Source: Bacteroidia bacterium (GTDB lineage: Bacteria > Bacteroidota > Bacteroidia > NS11-12g > UBA9320). Taken from it: a stretch of 32,302 nucleotides of DNA. Below, one piece after another: positions 27,576-32,302 of the stretch. Position 1 is the first letter of the stretch. Each line of letters opens with the position of its first letter. A program made the position numbers and the translations under genes. The stretch spans positions 1 to 32,302 of the forward strand of contig JAFMCI010000022.1 of the NCBI GenBank assembly GCA_017857855.1. The letters run 5' to 3'. The notes under the pieces were generated by a model. The model did no database searches. It was given only the letters and a program-made list of their open reading frames with translations, and was not told where the DNA came from.

Positions 27576-28214
27576 CTAAAGTACCCAGTTATAGATGGAA
27601 ATAAAGTGACATAAACTGCCAAGTATGACAAACACGTGGAAGATAGCGTGGTTGTATTTAATCCTATCTGGCATACTATAAAAAAAAGCACCAATTGTAT
27701 AGAACAATCCACCTGCAAGAAGCCAGTATAAACCTGCTGATGCAATATTTCTGATTAATGGATTTATGGCAAAGAGTATCATCCAACCCATGAAGAGGTA
27801 CACAAGCGTGCTTAGTTTTTCGTACTTTCCTGTAAACCATAGTTTTAGAATAACGCCTGCTACTGCAAATATCCATACTGCAGAAAGAAGAATGAACCCG
27901 TTGGCCCCTTTTAAGGTGATTAATGAAAACGGCGTATAGGTGCCTGCTATTAATACATAAATTGCCGCGTGATCCAATATGTTTAAGCGGTTTCGAAGTT
28001 TAGGTATAGTGCTATTATGATACAGTGTGGATGCGGCGAAGAGTAGCATCATCGAAAATCCATAAACCAATGAGCTTATAGTTTGTATATTATCGTCTGA
28101 CTTTGATAGCATTAAAATGGTTCCAAAAACACTTAATACAAAACCTACAATGTGTGATATAACATTAAAACGCTCTTCGATAGGAGGGTAGGAGGTGGCT
28201 TGATACTTAGTCAT
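27576..28214 (-). CDS. Hemolysin III / PAQR family membrane protein
   Basis: The 212-residue protein has seven hydrophobic segments, as in the YqfA/HlyIII branch of the PAQR superfamily. The zinc-site motifs are present: N-x-x-S-H-I-x-G in the first helix, A-A-S-T-L-Y-H (S-x-x-x-H type) in the second, L-D-H-A-A-I-Y before the G-T-Y-T-P-F signature, and H-A-I-F-H-V-F-V-I-L-G-S-L-C-H-F in the last. Members are proposed metal-dependent membrane hydrolases acting on lipids; the haemolysin name comes from a Bacillus protein and does not imply toxicity here. It begins 13 bases after the preceding minus-strand gene, so the two are probably one operon. Confidence 0.88.
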   Translation of the reverse strand: MTKYQATSYPPIEERFNVISHIVGFVLSVFGTILMLSKSDDNIQTISSLVYGFSMMLLFAASTLYHNSTIPKLRNRLNILDHAAIYVLIAGTYTPFSLITLKGANGFILLSAVWIFAVAGVILKLWFTGKYEKLSTLVYLFMGWMILFAINPLIRNIASAGLYWLLAGGLFYTIGAFFYSMPDRIKYNHAIFHVFVILGSLCHFISIYNWVL

Positions 28215-28227
28215 CTTTTCAATGGAC

Positions 28228-28992
28228 TTAATATTGTACGTTATCGTTATCTAACATCCATCCTAATATTTTACCGCACTTATCTTCACAAGCAGGATAG
28301 AATTGTTGATGTGTTCGCATAACATTGCCTGAACTTGTGGGAGCTCCCCACCAAAATTCAGCTATTGCCAAGGGCTTTAAACGATGTATGTGTGCGTATT
28401 GTAATAACTTAGGTGCAGCACATTCGCCAGCTCCAGCAGGTGGGTTGTCAAATAACTGGTTAGGAGTTTTAGTATGTCCCGAACTATTTAGAAATTTATA
28501 GGCATCAAAGAGCTGATTTTGCAACGCCTGAGAGTGTGCTTTCCGTTTTTCTTTTAGTTTTATATGCTCACTCATAGCTTTACAGCCGGCGAGTTCTATT
28601 TCTTTTATCTGATCATTGATTACCTTGAGTGCGCGCATACCTCGGTTAAGAAATTCATTTTCATGGAGCGAGTCAAAGACGGGAGGTACAAAGTACTGGT
28701 GGTGATTGCCATCGGCTAGTTTACCACTAAAAGCGGCCAGAAAACCTAGGTCTCCAAGTATGGTTTGAACTACCAAAACGCCAAACATCTTGCCGATCGG
28801 TTTACCAGAGTAATTTTCTACCAATCCAAAGTTATGCTTCCATTCGTTTTGTGAAGTGAGGTGCTCTTGCAGTTGAGCAACCGCCCTCGTTACTAGTTCA
28901 TGTGGTTTCAGGGATACAACAAACGGATCGTTAAGTTTTTCTGGTAACGCTACGTTGGTAATATCTGTGGTATATGTGATTATTTTTTGCAA
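28228..28992 (-). CDS. Stand-alone N-terminal region of RluA-type pseudouridine synthase
   Basis: The 254-residue protein closely resembles the long N-terminal extension of some RluA-family pseudouridine synthases (about 550 residues, known to me from gammaproteobacteria). Shared landmarks are G-K-M-F-G-V-L-V-V (67-75), G-F-L-A-A-F-S-G-K-L (83-92), F-V-P-P-V-F-D (101-107), N-P-P-A-G-A-G-E-C-A-A-P-K-L-L-Q-Y-A (183-200), E-F-W-W-G (212-216) and F-Y-P-A-C-E-D-K-C (231-239). The central coiled-coil region is shortened. It stops where the catalytic domain (with R-L-D) would begin, and none is present nearby, so it cannot be a pseudouridine synthase itself. Conserved Cys191, Cys235 and Cys239 suggest a metal or redox site. 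The start is TTG at 28992; no in-frame ATG precedes the conserved part. Confidence 0.72.
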   Translation of the reverse strand: MQKIITYTTDITNVALPEKLNDPFVVSLKPHELVTRAVAQLQEHLTSQNEWKHNFGLVENYSGKPIGKMFGVLVVQTILGDLGFLAAFSGKLADGNHHQYFVPPVFDSLHENEFLNRGMRALKVINDQIKEIELAGCKAMSEHIKLKEKRKAHSQALQNQLFDAYKFLNSSGHTKTPNQLFDNPPAGAGECAAPKLLQYAHIHRLKPLAIAEFWWGAPTSSGNVMRTHQQFYPACEDKCGKILGWMLDNDNVQY

Positions 28993-29122
28993 TGCGTACT
29001 GAGGTAAGAAGGCAATCTTCGATAAGTGTTTTGACTATATATTTAAGTTTGATTTACGATCTCAGACAGTCGGCCTTAATCCTTAATCTCCTGCCAATTA
29101 ACCATCAACCCAAAACCGAAAA

Positions 29123-30076
29123 TTAGCTTTTACGCCACTGTTTTCTTGCTGCTTTACTATGAAATGACCAAGCAACAATGCGGCTACTTTTATTTCCTTG
29201 TCCCATTTCTATGGTTTCAACGCTATGGGCTTCTACTTTTTTTAGCGCGAAGTATATGTCCTTTAAATTACCATGTTTACTCACTAAAGTACTAAACCAT
29301 AAAACTTGATCTTTGTAATTAATACTTTCGGCAATCATATCTTTTAGAAAGCGCAGTTCTCCTCCTTTACACCACAATTCATTGTGTTGTCCACCAAAAC
29401 TGGCGTTAGACTCCTGTGGCTTTTTACCCTTTAGATTCTTTATCTTTCGCAAATTACTTGAGATTGCATCTTCCTCACTCGCGTGGAAAGGAGGGTTACA
29501 AACTGTAAGGTCAAAAATTTCATCTTCTGCTATAATGCCATCGAAAATATATTTACTATCAGATTGAAGTCGGAGATCTATATTTAAATTATTTGACTTT
29601 GAAATAGCTTTAGCCATAGTTATAGACTTAGGCTCTATTTCAGATGCGACCCAAGACCATTTGTACTCACATGTCCCTATTATTGGGTAAATACAATTTG
29701 CTCCTGTGCCAATATCTAAGCACTTGACACTTGCTCCTTTTGGAATTATACCATTATTTTCTTTGGCAAGTAAATCTGCAGCGTAATGTATGTAATCTGC
29801 TCTGCCAGGAATGGGTGGGCAAAGGAAGCCATCAGGGATGTCCCAGTGATCTATACCGTAATCAAACTTAAGAAGGGATTGATTAAGAAGTTTAACAGCA
29901 TTTGAATTAAAGAAATCTAAGGTTTCTATACCATACTTATTGATAGCTACATGATTACCAAGCTCAGGAGTTTGAGCAATTAGTTTCTTAAAATCATATC
30001 GGGTATTGTGCTTATTACGCGGATGAAGTTTAGATTTAACTTCGGCACTAGCAATAGATTCATCTGTTTTTGACAT
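29123..30076 (-). CDS. rlmF: 23S rRNA (adenine(1618)-N(6))-methyltransferase RlmF
   Basis: The 317-residue SAM-dependent methyltransferase modifies A1618 of 23S rRNA. Motifs: an N-terminal basic segment L-H-P-R-N-K-H-N-T-R-Y-D-F typical of RlmF, F-L-C-P-P-I-P-G-R-A-D-Y-I-H (about 84-97), the SAM-binding L-D-I-G-T-G-A-N (120-127), and the amino-methyltransferase N-P-P-F (194-197) followed by H-A-S. The C-terminus A-R-K-Q-W-R is also family-like. The start is the ATG at 30074-30076. A TTG nine bases upstream overlaps the -7 element and is not used in my model. It lies 130 bases before the next minus-strand gene. Confidence 0.93.
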   Translation of the reverse strand: MSKTDESIASAEVKSKLHPRNKHNTRYDFKKLIAQTPELGNHVAINKYGIETLDFFNSNAVKLLNQSLLKFDYGIDHWDIPDGFLCPPIPGRADYIHYAADLLAKENNGIIPKGASVKCLDIGTGANCIYPIIGTCEYKWSWVASEIEPKSITMAKAISKSNNLNIDLRLQSDSKYIFDGIIAEDEIFDLTVCNPPFHASEEDAISSNLRKIKNLKGKKPQESNASFGGQHNELWCKGGELRFLKDMIAESINYKDQVLWFSTLVSKHGNLKDIYFALKKVEAHSVETIEMGQGNKSSRIVAWSFHSKAARKQWRKS

Positions 30077-30082
30077 GGGGTG

Positions 30083-30090
30083 CAAAGGTA
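30083..30090 (-). promoter_or_regulatory. Candidate -7 element directly before rlmF
   Basis: On the minus strand TACCTTTG matches TAnnTTTG and ends only six bases before the rlmF ATG. If used, the mRNA would be leaderless or nearly so. A clear -33 box is missing. Confidence 0.45.
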
Positions 30091-30186
30091 TGCGTAAGTA
30101 GAAGAATAAGTTGGTTGACTATAAATAGTTTAGGCTGTTGCTTTAAATCTTAAAAAACTATCTCTGATACTCGATTTAGTGTACTC

Positions 30187-30741
30187 TTATTGCTTGATTT
30201 TTGCTAAAAATGGCTGCAAATATTTTGTAATACGAATGTAGTCAGGTTCTACTTCATACAATGTTTTATTGACTAGGCGTGAAGAAGTTAGTAATTTTTC
30301 TACGTCAAGTTTTTCAGTAGCAAAATAATTTTTAAACTCTTGTTTACTGAGTTTACCTGCCTTAAGATCTTGTTTTAAAGCAGATAGTTGTTCATTTAAA
30401 GCAGATTGCTCTTTGAGATTGCTATTAAACTTGCCTGCGTTGAATTTGTATACTTTACGGATAGACTTATATCTACTGAGGTTGTTTCCCATTTCAAATC
30501 CCATGGAGTCCGTGTAATTATTATGAAAAACGAGTAAAACACTGTCAATGTACTTTGCTCTGTAATTGAAAATAGAAATGTCCATTAATAGGTTCTCTTG
30601 GTTTAGGGTTAGACTATCTTGCATTGCAAACACATGTTTTAATTCCTCTTGATGAAGTCTAGAACAGCCACTCATTGTGAAAAAAAGTGTAAAAACTGAA
30701 ATTATTACTTTATTAATTGGATTAACAATACATTTGAACAT
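30187..30741 (-). CDS. Putative lipoprotein of unknown function
   Basis: The start is the ATG at 30739-30741, giving 184 residues. The signal is M-F-K-C-I-V-N followed by a hydrophobic run and lipobox T-M-S-G-C, cysteine at 26, so an exported lipoprotein. The mature part is mostly helical and charged: a middle R-Y-K-S-I-R-K-V-Y-K-F-N segment, L-N-E-Q-L-S-A-L-K-Q-D-L-K-A-G-K (about residues 115-130) and K-Q-E-F-K-N-Y-F, with coiled-coil-like spacing. I do not recognise a family. An in-frame extension upstream to 30897 runs antisense to conserved chromate-transporter sequence and has no signal-peptide logic. The 5' end faces the transporter gene, so the two are divergent and very close or overlapping. 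Confidence 0.65.
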   Translation of the reverse strand: MFKCIVNPINKVIISVFTLFFTMSGCSRLHQEELKHVFAMQDSLTLNQENLLMDISIFNYRAKYIDSVLLVFHNNYTDSMGFEMGNNLSRYKSIRKVYKFNAGKFNSNLKEQSALNEQLSALKQDLKAGKLSKQEFKNYFATEKLDVEKLLTSSRLVNKTLYEVEPDYIRITKYLQPFLAKIKQ

Positions 30742-32026
30742 TCTGGCAAAGAAAAATACAAATAGCGTAAAAAAGATAAAACATCTACTTTTTTTAAGAG
30801 ATGTTTTTATTATTGCCTTGAGTGCATACGGAGGCCCCAATATGCATATTGCATTATACCAAAAACGCTTGGTAGATGCAAAGGGGTATCTTACCAACGA
30901 TGAACTGCTGGAATATTATTCTCTATGCCAGATGCTTCCAGGTCCTTCATCCACGCAAACATTAATGAGTATAGGTTACCAATTTGGAGGCAGGTTGCTT
31001 GCGTTTTTAACACTATTGGTCTGGGTGTTACCTGCTTTTATCCTACTTACAGCTAGTGCTATTTTTATTGGAGCATTTCAGGAATATGCGCTTCAATATT
31101 TACGTTTTGTGCAGCCTGTTGCTGTTTCCTTTGTTATGGTAGCAGGTATTAATATGATAAAAAAGTCTATTCATAATCGTCAGGGATACTTATTGGCTGG
31201 TATGGCATTCATTGTAACCGCCTTACTAAGACACCCCTTAGATACTATTGTGAATATGAAAACTCCTTGGATGTTTCCCATTGTCTTAGTTTTAGGAGGA
31301 TTATTCTCTTTTTTTGATTTTAAGGGAAAAGTAGAACCTTATGAACCTATTCAAATTAAATTCCCATGGCGATCACTGATTGCTTTTGTATTGGTCTTTA
31401 TACTTGCTGGTGTCATAGGAAAATTGAGTTCCAATAGATTAGTTATTCTCTTTGAGAATTGTTATAGATTCGGCACTTTGGTTTTCGGAGGCGGAAATGT
31501 ACTGATTCCTATGATGTTGGAGCAGTTTGTAAATCACTCTCATTATATGACGGCCGAGCAGTTTTTAAATGGAGTGGGGTTAGTGCAAGCTATCCCAGGG
31601 CCTATTTTTTCTATAGCAAGCTACACCGGAGCAACAGCTATGCAGGGATTTGGTATTGTCAATCAAATAGCGGGCAGTTTTGTGAGTACGCTCGGTATTT
31701 TTTTGCCTGGAGCACTGCTTATTTTCTTTGTGTTTCCTATATGGAAAAGAATAAAAAGTCATCCTATAGTAGTAAAAGCACTTCCAGGAGTTATTGCAGC
31801 ATCTTGCGGGTTGGTGTTAGCAGCGGCGTATCTTATGTTTTTACCTGTAGGACTTAATTGGGTGCAAGAGGATAGTTTTTACTATACTAATCTGCAGGCT
31901 ATGAACACAGTAAATTATACCAAGATAATGACGATTATTTTAACTGGGATAATGCTTCTAAAAACTAAAATAAAAGCGCCATGGTATATTTTAGTGGCTA
32001 TTGTGTTGGGTGTAATAATACCTTGA
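30677..32026 (+). CDS. chrA: Chromate transporter family protein (two-domain CHR)
   Basis: This is a 449-residue inner-membrane protein with duplicated CHR domains. The first contains F-I-I-A-L-S-A-Y-G-G-P (44-54) and C-Q-M-L-P-G-P (84-90). The second contains L-V-F-G-G-G-N-V-L-I-P (268-278) and V-Q-A-I-P-G-P (303-309). About ten hydrophobic segments are visible. Two-domain CHR proteins include ChrA, which exports chromate; many members are uncharacterised, so the substrate is inferred. The true start is uncertain: conserved sequence begins near residue 40, and residues 1-22 run antisense to the lipoprotein signal peptide. A TTG at 30734 is an alternative, and the next ATG (30842) would cut the first domain. 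Confidence 0.85.
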   Translation: MKKSVKTEIITLLIGLTIHLNILAKKNTNSVKKIKHLLFLRDVFIIALSAYGGPNMHIALYQKRLVDAKGYLTNDELLEYYSLCQMLPGPSSTQTLMSIGYQFGGRLLAFLTLLVWVLPAFILLTASAIFIGAFQEYALQYLRFVQPVAVSFVMVAGINMIKKSIHNRQGYLLAGMAFIVTALLRHPLDTIVNMKTPWMFPIVLVLGGLFSFFDFKGKVEPYEPIQIKFPWRSLIAFVLVFILAGVIGKLSSNRLVILFENCYRFGTLVFGGGNVLIPMMLEQFVNHSHYMTAEQFLNGVGLVQAIPGPIFSIASYTGATAMQGFGIVNQIAGSFVSTLGIFLPGALLIFFVFPIWKRIKSHPIVVKALPGVIAASCGLVLAAAYLMFLPVGLNWVQEDSFYYTNLQAMNTVNYTKIMTIILTGIMLLKTKIKAPWYILVAIVLGVIIP

Positions 32027-32060
32027 ATAGCCTTTGAGTATTAATTGATAAGATAAAAGG

Positions 32061-32302
32061 TTAAGTGAATCTAATAGCTGCTTTAATATTAAAAACTTCC
32101 TTTTTTATGTGGTTTCTTTTTTTAGCACTAAAAGGATATTGGAAAACTTTTTTATCCTTGTTAATTATGGTTAAAGTATAGCGCTTCCAAAATAGTATTT
32201 TAGCCGTTTTGATATAGATATTTTGAATCTGCTTTAAGTCAAATTTCTGCGTTTCACTCTTGAAATTAAGTTCAACTATTGAATCTACCTCATCAAAAAA
32301 AA
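32061..32302 (-). CDS. C-terminal part of a hypothetical protein cut by the window edge
   Basis: On the minus strand a reading frame is open from the right edge to TAA at 32061-32063, giving the last 80 residues of a protein. It is rich in Lys, Ile and Phe (F-D-L-K-Q-I-Q-N-I-Y-I-K, then K-I-L-F-W-K-R-Y-T-L-T-I, Y-P-F-S-A-K-K-R) with beta-strand alternation, which could be the end of a PH-like or small membrane-associated domain. No family is recognised. It is convergent with the chromate transporter, 34 bases between stops. Confidence 0.55.
   Translation of the reverse strand, partial: FFDEVDSIVELNFKSETQKFDLKQIQNIYIKTAKILFWKRYTLTIINKDKKVFQYPFSAKKRNHIKKEVFNIKAAIRFT

Noticed and set aside
27554-27876. 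Short minus-strand frames within the hemolysin III gene.
   Set aside because: They are out-of-frame shadows of the 212-residue membrane protein with no motifs.
30742-30897. A longer N-terminus for the minus-strand lipoprotein.
   Set aside because: It would be antisense to the conserved start of the chromate transporter and would bury the signal peptide; the ATG at 30741 gives a proper lipobox arrangement.

Overview
The window looks like chromosomal core DNA of an AT-rich member of Bacteroidetes, most likely Flavobacteriia. I base this on the gene content (SOUL protein, DUF4835, DUF3467, stand-alone hibernation factor, LacX-like epimerase, a sphingolipid/sulfonolipid-type acyltransferase), the scarcity of Shine-Dalgarno sequences, and promoters of the Bacteroidetes form TTTG-N18-TAnnTTTG. 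No phage, insertion sequence, CRISPR array or integrated island is visible. Nearly all of the window is housekeeping gene territory, and I do not claim a new defence or mobile system.

Layout. (1) 1-2600: minus-strand SOUL heme-binding protein, SPFH/prohibitin-like protein and a small lipoprotein. (2) 2884-3738: plus-strand LacX-type aldose epimerase, convergent with a minus-strand operon. (3) 6968 down to 3758: bamD, rpoZ, coaBC and a DUF4835 protein, tightly packed, with coaBC overlapping both neighbours. (4) 7138-12041, plus strand: an alpha-oxoamine synthase (serine palmitoyltransferase or cysteate acyltransferase type), a ComEA-like helix-hairpin-helix membrane protein, an acyl-CoA dehydrogenase, rpsU, a XerC-type recombinase and a ribosome hibernation factor. 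(5) 12099-25217: the translation/transcription superoperon: promoter, boxA-like leader, tRNA-Thr(UGU), tRNA-Tyr, tRNA-Gly, tRNA-Thr(GGU), tuf, tRNA-Trp, secE, nusG, rplK, rplA, rplJ, rplL, an internal terminator-like hairpin, rpoB, rpoC and tandem terminators. (6) 25341-32302: a DUF3467 protein, then minus-strand genes: a large protein with a nucleoside-phosphorylase-like C-terminal half, a hemolysin III/PAQR membrane protein, a stand-alone copy of the N-terminal region of RluA-type pseudouridine synthases, and rlmF. A minus-strand lipoprotein is divergent from a plus-strand chromate transporter, and a minus-strand gene is cut by the right edge.

How the genes work together. Region 5 couples elongation (EF-Tu and its tRNA substrates), secretion (SecE), antitermination (NusG), the ribosomal stalk (L11, L1, L10, L7/L12) and RNA polymerase. 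With rpoZ, rpsU and hpf, the window holds much of the gene-expression core. The least explained items are the nucleosidase-like protein at 25736-27418, the catalytic-domain-free pseudouridine-synthase relative at 28228-28992, the missing standard start codon of coaBC, and the boxA-like signal ahead of the tRNA-tuf operon.
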